From Planctomycetes bacterium UBA7888 (GTDB lineage Bacteria > Planctomycetota > UBA1135): a stretch of DNA of 64,000 nucleotides. Of this stretch, positions 43,377 through 53,175 are shown piece after piece. A program made the position numbers and the translations under genes. Positions within the stretch are counted from its first letter, which is position 1; each line of letters starts with the position of its first letter. The notes beneath the pieces are model-generated. The model saw nothing but the letters and a program-made list of their open reading frames with translations. It did no database searches and was not told where the DNA came from. The stretch is from contig DLRM01000035.1 in NCBI GenBank assembly GCA_002500505.1, positions 45,421 through 109,420 of the forward strand, written 5' to 3'.

Positions 43377-45551
43377 CTATTCACCCTTTCGCACCGATTC
43401 TACCTTTTCTTTTGTAAATATTTGTGGATTAGGATTGAATCGACGCTGTACATCATTCAATACTTCAGCAATATCTGCGTCATTGAGCAGTGCCCTCCAT
43501 GCAGGCATTGACTGGTTCCACGTTTCTCCATTCACCTGAATCGTCTCTTCCAGTCCATTAAGAACGATAGAAATCAACTCTTCTTTTGACTTGCCAAGCC
43601 AAACAGAGTCGTTCAATGGAGGCGCCAAACCGGGCTGCCCTAATCCATCCGCGCCATGGCAAGCCAAACATGTCCTCGCATAAACTGGTGATTCGGAGTC
43701 ACTCGAAACTGCAAGTTTGCTCGATCCAACTAGTGACACTTGCGCGCCAAGAATAATTTTATCCTCTGAATCAAAGCGTCGATCTGCCCTAATCTTTTTC
43801 AACAATTCAACAGAAAGGTCTTGGGGAACGGTTGCCAAGCTAGTCGCAATAATCGGATCTTGACGGTTGTCAAAGAACAAATCCAAAGCAAACCTTTGAG
43901 CCATATCATCCGGGCAGCTCAATAAACTCAGAACAACTTGCCGTTTAGCGAACAAGTCTCCACTCACCGCTCGACGGTAGATCAGTCTCAAAAGACTCCC
44001 ATCCTTCCCGGGCAGGAGCGACTCAGATGCCTGAATAATGGAAGGCAGTTCTTTCGGGCCCGCATTCTCCAACGCCCAGGCTACTGTTTTTTCTTTCAAG
44101 AGGCCCAAGCCCTTTAAAGTCCATATAGCGTGGAGGGAAAGAAGAGGATCTTTCTTGTGAACAGCGACTTCAAGCATAGGCCCCAAAGCGGAATCCCCGG
44201 ATTCCACAAGCATGCGCTGGGCAGAATCTCGCCAAAAACCATCCGCGTGCCCCAATAGAGGAACCCAATCCTCAATCTCTTCTGGAACTTCCATTGATTG
44301 GGCTTTCACATCCTTCTGTCGAATGCGCCAAATACGGCCGAGGCCAATCGGTTCATCTAACCCTCGACCAAGGACCTGCTTTCGAAGATACGTCGTCACA
44401 AAAAGACGATGTTGAATTAACCCTCGATAAAAATCTAGTACATAGGTGGCACCATCCGGCCCATCAATTACATTAACGGGCCGAAACCGTTCATCAGTTG
44501 ATGTCCAAAATTCCTTGCCATCTTCCTGCGCATTCCTTGCTCGAATATCACCACCTTCTTGGTCCAGGTAAACTCTCTTAACAAGATTAGCGCAAGGCTC
44601 TGGAATTAATAGACTTCCTCTTTCACTTTCCAAAAAGGCCGACCCGCGAATAACTCCGGGACCGCAAACTCCAGTTGCCGTCAGTAGTGTTCCATCCGAA
44701 CGCAAAGTCTCCGGGCGATATCCCCTATTGACGCCAGGCGTGATTCGGGAAGGCCAAACCCTTTGATCCCTCATAATGCTGCGACCCAGGCCCCAAAGAC
44801 CGTTAAAGCCCATATTCCTCTTCCCATAACTTCGCGGCACGAAATCGGTATGGAGTATGGAAGAGTTTGTGTTGAAAAAAAGACGGCCCCAATTGTCCAT
44901 AGTCACACCCCATTGACCTTGGGCTGATGCGGGCCATGTTTTCCATTCACCCCTAAGCCAAGATGCCTCAGCATTGTGTTTTGCAAAGTGGATTCGATTA
45001 TCCAAGCCATGAATCATTCCATTCGGAGCATGCTCGGGCGAGGTGATACCAGTCCAATTATCCGTCACTATTGTTTTCTTGTCGCAACGAAGATCACCGT
45101 CTAAGTCTTGGCAAAACAATAACTGAGGTGGTGACAAGACAAGAACTCCACCTTTCACAATGGTGATTGCTCGCGGCAATACCAAACCTTCCAAAAACGG
45201 GGTAGAGCGGTCCATCACTCCATCGCCGTCTAAGTCCTCCAATACAACCACTTTGCCTACTGGCTCCTCTTCTCCGGCACCATCTACATTGGGCATAAAT
45301 CCGCGCATTTCCACAACCCACATTCGACCTTTCTCATCAAACGCCGCCGCAACCGGATCGACAATGAGAGGTTCGGAAGCGATTAAATCAACAACAAATC
45401 CGTCCGCAATTTCAAAACTATCGAGCTCTTCACTTGGTGAAAGAACTTTTGCAGGGGGCACTTCCCACTCCGTCCAATTCTCGATCTGCGGAGAATCGCC
45501 CTCGCGGTCCCCCGCCTGCGCCAGAACGCATAAAGAAAAAGTTAAAATCAT
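43377..45551 (-). CDS. PVC-type heme-binding dehydrogenase with cytochrome c domain
   Basis: Secreted protein of 724 residues: a signal peptide, a beta-propeller (about 30-430; ASEPLIVDPVAAAFDEKGRMWVVEMRG, VLEDLDGDGVMDRST), HEAT-like helices (about 450-610), and a C-terminal cytochrome c with CLACH and distal methionine in NQSMPAW. Such proteins are thought to oxidise sugars or alcohols in the periplasm. ATG 45551 is preferred: it overlaps the preceding DUF1080 stop (ATGA) and opens the signal peptide; the frame extends 13 codons further upstream. Confidence 0.87.
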   Translation of the reverse strand: MILTFSLCVLAQAGDREGDSPQIENWTEWEVPPAKVLSPSEELDSFEIADGFVVDLIASEPLIVDPVAAAFDEKGRMWVVEMRGFMPNVDGAGEEEPVGKVVVLEDLDGDGVMDRSTPFLEGLVLPRAITIVKGGVLVLSPPQLLFCQDLDGDLRCDKKTIVTDNWTGITSPEHAPNGMIHGLDNRIHFAKHNAEASWLRGEWKTWPASAQGQWGVTMDNWGRLFFNTNSSILHTDFVPRSYGKRNMGFNGLWGLGRSIMRDQRVWPSRITPGVNRGYRPETLRSDGTLLTATGVCGPGVIRGSAFLESERGSLLIPEPCANLVKRVYLDQEGGDIRARNAQEDGKEFWTSTDERFRPVNVIDGPDGATYVLDFYRGLIQHRLFVTTYLRKQVLGRGLDEPIGLGRIWRIRQKDVKAQSMEVPEEIEDWVPLLGHADGFWRDSAQRMLVESGDSALGPMLEVAVHKKDPLLSLHAIWTLKGLGLLKEKTVAWALENAGPKELPSIIQASESLLPGKDGSLLRLIYRRAVSGDLFAKRQVVLSLLSCPDDMAQRFALDLFFDNRQDPIIATSLATVPQDLSVELLKKIRADRRFDSEDKIILGAQVSLVGSSKLAVSSDSESPVYARTCLACHGADGLGQPGLAPPLNDSVWLGKSKEELISIVLNGLEETIQVNGETWNQSMPAWRALLNDADIAEVLNDVQRRFNPNPQIFTKEKVESVRKGE

Positions 45552-47071
45552 TTCCCGGGCCCCAATTCTCGAATGAACAAGTTTTTCCAAGAGACATTGG
45601 TCTTGCCTCCACTATGGACTTGAAAACCAATCAAGCCTTTCCCGCTCTTGGAATCTCGAAAATCCGCACAGGGAATTCCGTTCACCCACGATTGGATACG
45701 CTCCCCCCGACAAAGAACTCTGTAATGATTCCACTCGTCCACATGAAAGGCAGAGTTCCCTTCTGGATTGTCCTCTAAATTTTGCAACCATCCGCGACCA
45801 GCCTCCTCGTAGAGGCCACCCGACCAGGCGCGGGGGCTTCCGTCAATCTCAATCTGGTAGCCTGAGACTTTCCCCTTCTCGTCAACTTTGGAGCGAATCT
45901 GGATTCCAGAGTTCCCTCCGGAGTTCAACTTCACATCTACATTCAATTCGAAGTCTGAAAACTCCTCTTCAGAAATGAAGAAGGCGTTCCGCCCAAAGTT
46001 TCCGCTACCCGTAAGCATCCCATTTTCAAGAAGGAACGTTGCCTCTCCAACAGGTTTCCAAGGGTGGTATTCCGATGGTCGCCAATGCGCTTTGCCAAGG
46101 TCCCGAATGTGTCGCGCACTCGCGCGAACAGATCCCAAAAAAGAATGTTCTCCCTCAAAGACTGGGAAGCCATTCCATTCAACTATTGCATGGTTTCCAT
46201 TTACTCGAACACTCTGAATATTGAGAGAGCCTTTCGGATAGAGGTACTCCTCAAAGTCTTCTGCTCTAGGAATCCAATCGGGCAAATCTTCCTCGGTCTC
46301 AAACAGAAAGCTTGCAATGTAATTCCCTGGATTTGGGCTCCATGTCTTTTCTCCCATAACCTCAAAAGGGGCGGCCTGAGTCAGCCACTTCAGAGCCTCT
46401 TCAGAGGAAAACTCTTTAATCTTCAAATTCCTAAATCGGATTTCTCCGCCGTGAGTTTGAAGCTGAATCGGGCCACTTTCGGGCACTGAAGATGACCGAT
46501 CGAAGTAGTTCTCCATAAGGGCTTGGTGCACAATCTGTGTTTCATTCAGCCAAACAGAAACGCGAGGGCCAATCATTACAATCCGAAGAGTGTTCCATTC
46601 TCCAAAAGGTCGATCCATTCTCTTACTTGGAAATCGTGACTCCTCAATGTTGTTCCATAAAGCACCCGAGCCTTTTCCCGCACCAAGTTCCCACTTTCCT
46701 CCTTCTTTTGTCCAGTCCCAAATTTGCACTTGAGGACAGGCTCGAAGATAAATCCCAGAGTCAGCGCCGGCCACCGTTTTATATTCCAAGCGCAAATCGA
46801 AGTCTCTGAAATCTTTTTCTGTTGTCAAGAAGACACCAGCGCCATCATTCACGATTTCACCAGACTCTACGCTCCAGTGCTTCTCCATGTCTGCGTTCCA
46901 CTCCCGTTGCTGAATACTTCGCTTTTCTGGAGACCATAGCTTTTCGGCATGCGGCTGCAAATGGGGACGCCCACGCCAACCACGCAAGTCAGCCCCATCG
47001 AACAATGGCGAAAAAGTAGACGGTGCCTGGGAAAGCGGAGCGGCGAGGGCGAGGGCGAGGGTTAGGAGCAT
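45548..47071 (-). CDS. Two-domain DUF1080 (3-keto-disaccharide hydrolase-like) protein
   Basis: Secreted protein of 507 residues with two concanavalin-like DUF1080 domains, both with the ...G..NSGI/DSGIYLR... pattern: TVAGADSGIYLRACPQVQIWD in the first (the motif continues to GGKWELG) and LNSGGNSGIQIRSKV in the second. Some DUF1080 members hydrolyse 3-keto glycosides. It is the first gene of a two-gene operon with the dehydrogenase that follows, an arrangement consistent with oxidation then cleavage of a disaccharide. Confidence 0.87.
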   Translation of the reverse strand: MLLTLALALAAPLSQAPSTFSPLFDGADLRGWRGRPHLQPHAEKLWSPEKRSIQQREWNADMEKHWSVESGEIVNDGAGVFLTTEKDFRDFDLRLEYKTVAGADSGIYLRACPQVQIWDWTKEGGKWELGAGKGSGALWNNIEESRFPSKRMDRPFGEWNTLRIVMIGPRVSVWLNETQIVHQALMENYFDRSSSVPESGPIQLQTHGGEIRFRNLKIKEFSSEEALKWLTQAAPFEVMGEKTWSPNPGNYIASFLFETEEDLPDWIPRAEDFEEYLYPKGSLNIQSVRVNGNHAIVEWNGFPVFEGEHSFLGSVRASARHIRDLGKAHWRPSEYHPWKPVGEATFLLENGMLTGSGNFGRNAFFISEEEFSDFELNVDVKLNSGGNSGIQIRSKVDEKGKVSGYQIEIDGSPRAWSGGLYEEAGRGWLQNLEDNPEGNSAFHVDEWNHYRVLCRGERIQSWVNGIPCADFRDSKSGKGLIGFQVHSGGKTNVSWKNLFIRELGPGK

Positions 47072-47144
47072 TTCGGGTTAGTCTAAAGGCTTCAAATTGC
47101 TAGAGGCTCTTTCATTAGAACAACATACCTTGCCAAAGAACAAC

Positions 47145-49610
47145 ATGAACCAAGGGCTCGGCTCCCGTATCTTGGAATCCATGCCAGCCCCTGCCTTCAG
47201 TTTGATTTTTCCTGCGGTCATTCTCCTTTCGTGCTCTGGCCCCTTACTCTGGCTAGACACTCAGGTTCTCCCCTTTCGTGATTCCTGGCAAGCTTCCCCA
47301 GACCAGCCCTGGCCTGGAAAGGAATGGTACGCAAACCGAATCCAGGATTGGGAGATTAAGGATGGACGACTTCGATGCCTTACTGGTCAGCAAGGGCCAG
47401 CGGGCAGAACTGTTCATCTTCTCACTCGTGAAGTCGGCCTAGGTACCAAACCAGTCAACCTAAGTGTCACTATCGGCGCAACGGACTTGGGCCCCCTTCA
47501 AGACGGGTCTTGCTTTGGATTCCTCTTCGGCATGGGCGGAAACAACATTGATTATCGCGCAACCGCTTTGGTTCAACAAGCTCCTGCTCCAGGTGGCGGG
47601 ATTCTTGCCACATTAGATTCTGATGGGCGCCTAACACTGAGAGATTTTTCCCAGTCACTGCAGGAAAAAGGCTATTGGACCATTCAGGGGAATATTGATT
47701 TTAGGGAACTACCCCTACTTGCTGAATCAAAACAAACTTTCCCTATTGGTTTAGAACCTATCCGCATGCACCTTTCCTGGAAAGATGGGGACCTCACTCT
47801 AAAGGCTTTGGCCCAAACGAACGAGAAGGACCTTATCCAAACTCAGCTTGAAGTTCCCGATTTCGCTAGGGAAAAACTAGCTGGAGGAATCTCCCTCTTT
47901 AGTGCGCGTGGTTCGAAAAACGCAAACACTGGGTTTTCGTTTGGGAGTTTCCAGCTAGAGGGCGCAATTGCGTATCCAAACCGTACTTGGGGACCTATCT
48001 TGGGCTCTCTTTACACCATTGCAAGAAATCGCAATGGAACCAGAACTCTGCGAATGACCATCCAGCACCCAATCCTCCACCGAGAGGATGTCCCTCAAAC
48101 AGAACTCTTTCTCGATGGGCAAGATTCTTTCCTTGGCGTATATCAAATGGATGGGAGCTTTACTTCCCGCTTTGAAATTCCACTACAAAATCATAATCAA
48201 GCAACTCCTTTTGAAGTTCACCTCAATGGGGAACCGGTGTATGAAGGGATTATTCGAGCTGAACCCAAGGAAGGACAACCGGCAAGCCTTGCTTTGCTTT
48301 CTTGTTTAAAAAACCAAGTGGGGCCATTGTCCTGGAATCCAAGCGGCCTTTGGTTCCCACACAACGACATTTCCCGCGGCATTCGGGCTCAGGATCCCGA
48401 TCTCCTTTTTTTCGCTGGCGATCAAATTTACGAGGGGGACATCACGGGAGTTGACCGGCGAAGCGAATGGCATTCCATTTTGGACTACCACACAAAATGG
48501 CAGCGCTTTCTATGGAGTTTTGGTGATCTAACCCGGGTAAGACCCACGATTTGCATTCCCGACGATCACGATGTTTTTCATGGGAATCTTTGGGGTGCTG
48601 GTGGTGAACTAGCCAAGGCGCGCAATGGGATAACAGCGCAAGATGCCGGCGGATACAAGATGCCTGCAAAATTTGTAAATGCAGTTCATTCCACCCAAGT
48701 TTCCCATTTGCCGCCTTCTCAAGTCTCGTCCTTTATTGGGCAAGGAATCTCCACCTACACAACTTCTTTTGTATGGGGAGGCATTGATTTTTGTGTACTT
48801 GCAGATCGGATGTGGAAAGACTCGCCAACTGTTGGTGCGCCTCAGTTGAAATTTAAAAACGGATGGCCGCAAGCCGAAGACTACCAGCCCAAAGATGCCG
48901 ATTCTCCAGGTCTCCAATTGCTGGGAGTGGAGCAAGAACATTTCTTAGAGTCTTGGGCTGCAGAAAGATTGCCTGATACTTGGACCAAAGTTGTTCTTTC
49001 GCAGTCTCCCTTCGCATGTCTGCACACTTTACCTGGAGTACAAAAAGGTGACCAGGTAGTCGGCAGGCTTCCCGCCCCAAAACCTGGAGAATATCCGGCC
49101 AACGACATCCCAGTCATGGACGCTGATTCGAACGGGTGGCCGCAAGCTGCTAGAAATCGAGCCGTAAAGTCCCTCAGCCGGGCGGGCGCCCTGCATCTAA
49201 CTGGAGACCAGCATTTGGGCACGATTGCTTGGTATGGAAAAGACGATTTTCGTGACGGCACCATTGTTTTTACAGGTCCGGCTATGGGCAATACATGGCC
49301 TCGGCGCTGGATGCCTATGGAGCGCGGCAAGAACCAGTCCACCGGTGCACCGCGATACACAGGCGATTATTTTGACGGATTCGGAAACCGCGTCACCGTA
49401 TTGGCAGCAGCAAATCCTCAAGACGATGGTCGCTTGCCTCGACTTTTGCACAACCGTTCGCCTGGATATGGCGTTGTGCGATTTATGCCAAGTACTCAAC
49501 GCATCACACTTGAAGCTTGGCCGCGATGGTCAGACGGAATCAGTCCTGGGCAAATGTTTCCAGGCTGGCCCCTCCAAATTAATGCATCGGGGAGACCGAT
49601 TTCATTTTGA
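47145..49610 (+). CDS. PhoD-like alkaline phosphatase/phosphodiesterase
   Basis: Secreted protein of 821 residues. A leader with lipobox LLSC (about residue 30) precedes a beta-rich N-terminal region (50-270). The C-terminal half (about 380-800) is a PhoD-type calcineurin-like domain: LLFFAGDQIYEGD, CIPDDHDVFHGN, LSQSPFA and LHLTGDQHLGTIA supply metal ligands. The family hydrolyses phosphate esters. ATG 47145 is used; ATG 47181 would also allow a signal peptide. Confidence 0.82.
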   Translation: MNQGLGSRILESMPAPAFSLIFPAVILLSCSGPLLWLDTQVLPFRDSWQASPDQPWPGKEWYANRIQDWEIKDGRLRCLTGQQGPAGRTVHLLTREVGLGTKPVNLSVTIGATDLGPLQDGSCFGFLFGMGGNNIDYRATALVQQAPAPGGGILATLDSDGRLTLRDFSQSLQEKGYWTIQGNIDFRELPLLAESKQTFPIGLEPIRMHLSWKDGDLTLKALAQTNEKDLIQTQLEVPDFAREKLAGGISLFSARGSKNANTGFSFGSFQLEGAIAYPNRTWGPILGSLYTIARNRNGTRTLRMTIQHPILHREDVPQTELFLDGQDSFLGVYQMDGSFTSRFEIPLQNHNQATPFEVHLNGEPVYEGIIRAEPKEGQPASLALLSCLKNQVGPLSWNPSGLWFPHNDISRGIRAQDPDLLFFAGDQIYEGDITGVDRRSEWHSILDYHTKWQRFLWSFGDLTRVRPTICIPDDHDVFHGNLWGAGGELAKARNGITAQDAGGYKMPAKFVNAVHSTQVSHLPPSQVSSFIGQGISTYTTSFVWGGIDFCVLADRMWKDSPTVGAPQLKFKNGWPQAEDYQPKDADSPGLQLLGVEQEHFLESWAAERLPDTWTKVVLSQSPFACLHTLPGVQKGDQVVGRLPAPKPGEYPANDIPVMDADSNGWPQAARNRAVKSLSRAGALHLTGDQHLGTIAWYGKDDFRDGTIVFTGPAMGNTWPRRWMPMERGKNQSTGAPRYTGDYFDGFGNRVTVLAAANPQDDGRLPRLLHNRSPGYGVVRFMPSTQRITLEAWPRWSDGISPGQMFPGWPLQINASGRPISF

Positions 49611-49658
49611 GGCCTCTTGAATAAACAGACTTTTCAAGAGACGGTAGCTTAACAAAGA

Positions 49659-52049
49659 ATGATTCCCTCAAATCCCCTTCTAATCTTTGTCCTGTTTTTG
49701 GGCACCTGTAGCCCGCCTGACAACTTCGCCCCTTCTTATCGTGGCCTGCACGCAGAGAACGGGATTGTCTGGGCATCGGGTACGGGAGGAACAGTTCGCA
49801 GAAGTTCTGATGGAGGACAAACCTGGCATGAATGCTCCGTGTCAGGGGCTGAAAATCTGGATTTTCGCGATGTGCAGGGTTTTGGATTCAACACTGCTGT
49901 CGTCATGAGTGCTGGTCCAGGAGACTCTTCCAGAATCTACCGCACAACAAATGGAGGTCAAGACTGGAAACTTGTAGTGCGTTGCCCCACCAAAGATGGC
50001 TTCTGGGATGGCATCGCTTTTTGGAATGAGCAAGATGGGTTACTAGTTGGGGATGCTGTAGATGGCCACCTAGATCTTTGGCGCACGGAGGACGGGGGCC
50101 AATCATGGAGCCCACTCCCCAAGGATTCTCGACCAAAGGTTGTTGAAGGAGAGTATGCCTTCGCAGCATCTGGAACATCGATTTGCGTCCAGGAAAACTC
50201 CCTTGCATGGATTGCCACTGGTGGCTCTCAAAGCCAGGTATATCGAACTGAAAATGGTGGGCAAAGTTGGACATCTTCTAGTACTCCTTTCAAAGATTCC
50301 AAGGCATCCTCCGGAGTGTTCTCTATCCATATGCGCGATTCCAAGAATGGACTTCTCGTCGGAGGTGATTACGAGTCCCCGAACCTTCCAAGCACTCTTG
50401 CTCGAACTTCAGATGGCGGAAAAAGCTGGAGAACCGTTGAGGGTGGGCTTCCCGGCTATCGGTCATGTGTGAACTGGCACAGTGGAGCCTGGAAAACTAC
50501 CGGCACGTCAGGCACAGATATTTCTTTCGACGATGGCCTTACTTGGAACCCCTTTGGAGCAGAAGGATTTCATTCTGCATCAGGACAAGTTCTCTCCGGA
50601 GATAGAGGACGACTCAACCTCCCCCTTAGCCGCCAATCCAGCAAGCAACCCAATATCTTGTTTTTCCTCGTTGACGACATGGGTTGGCAGGACACTTCTG
50701 TACCTTTTGCAGATTTTGTTACTGAACAAAATCGGCTTTATCGAACTCCTGCTATGGAAAGGCTTGCATCCGAAGGAATTAAGTTCACCCAGGCCTATAC
50801 CGCAAGCCCCGTTTGCTCCCCCACGCGCACGAGCATTCTTTCGGGCCGGAACCCTGCAAGTACTGGCATTACCCACTGGATTCCCGGTGAGGGGGATCGT
50901 GGTTCGAATTATCAACACTGGGCTTCCCCTGACTGGAATAAGAACGGACTTGGCATTAAAGATTCCACGCTTCCCTCGATTCTTCAAAACCACGGCTACC
51001 GCACTGCACATATCGGTAAGGCTCACTTTGGAAACCTAGGGACGCCTGGGGCTGACCCTACTCAACTTGGTTTTCAAATTAACATTGGAGGAAGCCACAT
51101 CGGACATCCTGGCTCTTATTACCCTCCCTATGGAGAGAAAGGAAGCTCTCATCGCGTTCCTGGACTAGATGATTTCCGAAAATCGAATCGGTACCTCAAT
51201 GATGCGCTTACTGACAAGGCCTTGGCCCTAATAGACACTTTCGCTTCAGATACTGAAGGGCGCCCGTTCTTTTTACATTTAGCGCACTACGCCGTGCACA
51301 CTCCCATACAGGGAGACTTCTCTTTGTTGGACAAATATGACACTGAACTCCCCCAAGCTCGACGACATTACGCCACAATGCTGGAAAGCATGGATAGATC
51401 CCTGAGCCGGATACTGAAGCGACTGGATGTCCTCGGCCTAACAGAAAACACATTAGTTATTTTCTTCTCAGACAATGGCGGCCTAGTCACGCATGGTGGC
51501 CCACCAACAACCTGCGAACCGCTCGCTGGAGGGAAAGGCACAATGCGAGAAGGCGGGACTAGGGTCCCCATGTTGTTGCGTTGGCCCGGAAAAGCTGAGC
51601 CTGGAACAGCTTGTTCTACTCCGGTCATCTCGGATGATTTTCTGCCAACTTTACTAGAGGCCGCTGATATTGCCTTCCCAAAGGGTGATTTCGATGGCCT
51701 TTCGTGGCTTTCTTTGCTGAATGGAGAGTCACTTCCAAATCGAACTCTTCTCTGGCATTGGCCACACTACTGGGCAAGCAAACCCTTCCGAGACCAATGG
51801 GATTTCATTGGCCCCTTTAGCGCTCTTCGCAAAGGAGACTACAAAATCGTTTGGCGTTGGGATGACGAGCGGGCAGAGCTCTTCAACCTAGCAGAGGACC
51901 CTTGGGAGCATCACGACCTTAGCGCTACAGAACCCAATCTCTGTTCACAGCTTGTTCGAATATTAGCTGAAAAGCTTATTGAAATGGATGCGAAACGACC
52001 ACGCTTTCATGAAACTGGCGAGGAAATCCCCTGGCCCAGCCTGGAATAA
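49659..52049 (+). CDS. BNR-propeller and sulfatase fusion protein
   Basis: Protein of 796 residues with two parts. After a lipoprotein-like leader (LFLGTC), residues 35-310 hold six BNR/Ycf48-type repeats (SSDGGQTW, TTNGGQDW, TEDGGQSW, TENGGQSW, TSDGGKSW, SFDDGLTW) that should form a beta-propeller. Residues 330-796 are a type I sulfatase with LVDDMGW metal aspartates (D339-D340), CSPTR-x-S-x-L-S-G-R formylglycine site (C386), SDNGG and GKGTMREGG. The frame is continuous, with no stop between parts. The propeller may bind a sulfated polysaccharide. Activation by a formylglycine-generating enzyme, not in this window, is required. Confidence 0.88.
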   Translation: MIPSNPLLIFVLFLGTCSPPDNFAPSYRGLHAENGIVWASGTGGTVRRSSDGGQTWHECSVSGAENLDFRDVQGFGFNTAVVMSAGPGDSSRIYRTTNGGQDWKLVVRCPTKDGFWDGIAFWNEQDGLLVGDAVDGHLDLWRTEDGGQSWSPLPKDSRPKVVEGEYAFAASGTSICVQENSLAWIATGGSQSQVYRTENGGQSWTSSSTPFKDSKASSGVFSIHMRDSKNGLLVGGDYESPNLPSTLARTSDGGKSWRTVEGGLPGYRSCVNWHSGAWKTTGTSGTDISFDDGLTWNPFGAEGFHSASGQVLSGDRGRLNLPLSRQSSKQPNILFFLVDDMGWQDTSVPFADFVTEQNRLYRTPAMERLASEGIKFTQAYTASPVCSPTRTSILSGRNPASTGITHWIPGEGDRGSNYQHWASPDWNKNGLGIKDSTLPSILQNHGYRTAHIGKAHFGNLGTPGADPTQLGFQINIGGSHIGHPGSYYPPYGEKGSSHRVPGLDDFRKSNRYLNDALTDKALALIDTFASDTEGRPFFLHLAHYAVHTPIQGDFSLLDKYDTELPQARRHYATMLESMDRSLSRILKRLDVLGLTENTLVIFFSDNGGLVTHGGPPTTCEPLAGGKGTMREGGTRVPMLLRWPGKAEPGTACSTPVISDDFLPTLLEAADIAFPKGDFDGLSWLSLLNGESLPNRTLLWHWPHYWASKPFRDQWDFIGPFSALRKGDYKIVWRWDDERAELFNLAEDPWEHHDLSATEPNLCSQLVRILAEKLIEMDAKRPRFHETGEEIPWPSLE

Positions 52050-52059
52050 TCTTCAGGAC

Positions 52060-53109
52060 TTAGGCCGAAGCTATCGAATAGCGATCCGCCATCGCAGAAA
52101 GTGGAAGAGCTTCGATTTTTGAGGCTTGACCAGCAGTATTAAAGGCCTCGTAGCGGGCAATACAAACCTCGGTCATAGCGGACATTGCCGGAGTGAGATA
52201 TTTACGAGGGTCGAAAGCATCGGGCGAGTCCGCAAATACCTTGCGTATCGCACCTGTAATAGCCATACGGTTGTCGGTATCAATGTTCACCTTCCGCACG
52301 CCAGTCTGAATTCCTTTCACGATTTCTTCAACAGGAACGCCATAAGTTTGCTTCATTGCACCACCGTGGGCGTTGATAATGTCCTGCAAATCCTGTGGCA
52401 CAGAAGAAGACCCGTGCATCACTAGGTGCGTGTTAGGAATCGCCGCATGAATTTCAGCCAGACGGTCCATTGCCAAAATATCGCCAGTAGGTTTCCTCGT
52501 GAACTTGTATGCACCGTGGCTTGTACCAATTGCAATCGCAAGAGCATCGACCCCAGTCTTAGCAACAAAATCCTTGGCTTGTTCTGGGTCGGTCAAAAGC
52601 ATGTCATGGTCAAGCTTGCCTTCGAAGCCATGGCCATCCTCCTTTTCGCCCTCACCCGTTTCCAGGGAACCGAGACAACCAAGCTCGCCCTCAACGGACA
52701 CGCCAACTTCATGGGCAGATTCGACCACCTTTTTCGTGACATCGCAGTTGTACTCGTAGGAGGCCGGCGTCTTGCCATCCTCCTCAAGGGAACCATCCAT
52801 CATTACGGATGAAAATTCGGCGGCAACTGCAGACATGCAAGTGTCATAGGAGTTTCCATGATCCTGATGCATACAAACGGGAATCTCCGGGTACATCTCA
52901 ACTGCAGCCCGGATTAGGTGGGTTAGCACCACATCATTTGCATACTTCCGGGCACCCCGGCTGGCTTGCATGATGACTGGGGCATCGCAACGCTTGGCTG
53001 CATCCATGATGGCCAGCATTTGCTCCATATTATTGATGTTGAAGGCGGGCACGCCGTAATCATATTCAGCGGCGTGATCCAAAAGTTGACGCAGGGAGAC
53101 AAGTGCCAT
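52060..53109 (-). CDS. Class II fructose-bisphosphate aldolase
   Basis: Metal-dependent aldolase of 349 residues, interconverting fructose 1,6-bisphosphate with glyceraldehyde 3-phosphate and DHAP. Zinc-site residues are in HQDHG (83-87) and HGSSSVPQ, and the catalytic Asp and phosphate loop in [15 protein letters not shown]. The sequence resembles the Calvin-cycle-type subgroup. It is a lone gene between convergent and divergent neighbours. Confidence 0.94.
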   Translation of the reverse strand: MALVSLRQLLDHAAEYDYGVPAFNINNMEQMLAIMDAAKRCDAPVIMQASRGARKYANDVVLTHLIRAAVEMYPEIPVCMHQDHGNSYDTCMSAVAAEFSSVMMDGSLEEDGKTPASYEYNCDVTKKVVESAHEVGVSVEGELGCLGSLETGEGEKEDGHGFEGKLDHDMLLTDPEQAKDFVAKTGVDALAIAIGTSHGAYKFTRKPTGDILAMDRLAEIHAAIPNTHLVMHGSSSVPQDLQDIINAHGGAMKQTYGVPVEEIVKGIQTGVRKVNIDTDNRMAITGAIRKVFADSPDAFDPRKYLTPAMSAMTEVCIARYEAFNTAGQASKIEALPLSAMADRYSIASA

Positions 53110-53175
53110 GGCGGAACAGTTTAGCGGCCGAGAGCTCCTTATGGCCGCCCTTCTTTCCGCTAAACTTCAGCCTTC

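Noticed and set aside
43377..43539. Plus-strand frame at 43327-43539 as a gene
   Set aside because: It is antisense to the cytochrome c end of the PVC dehydrogenase and has no family resemblance.
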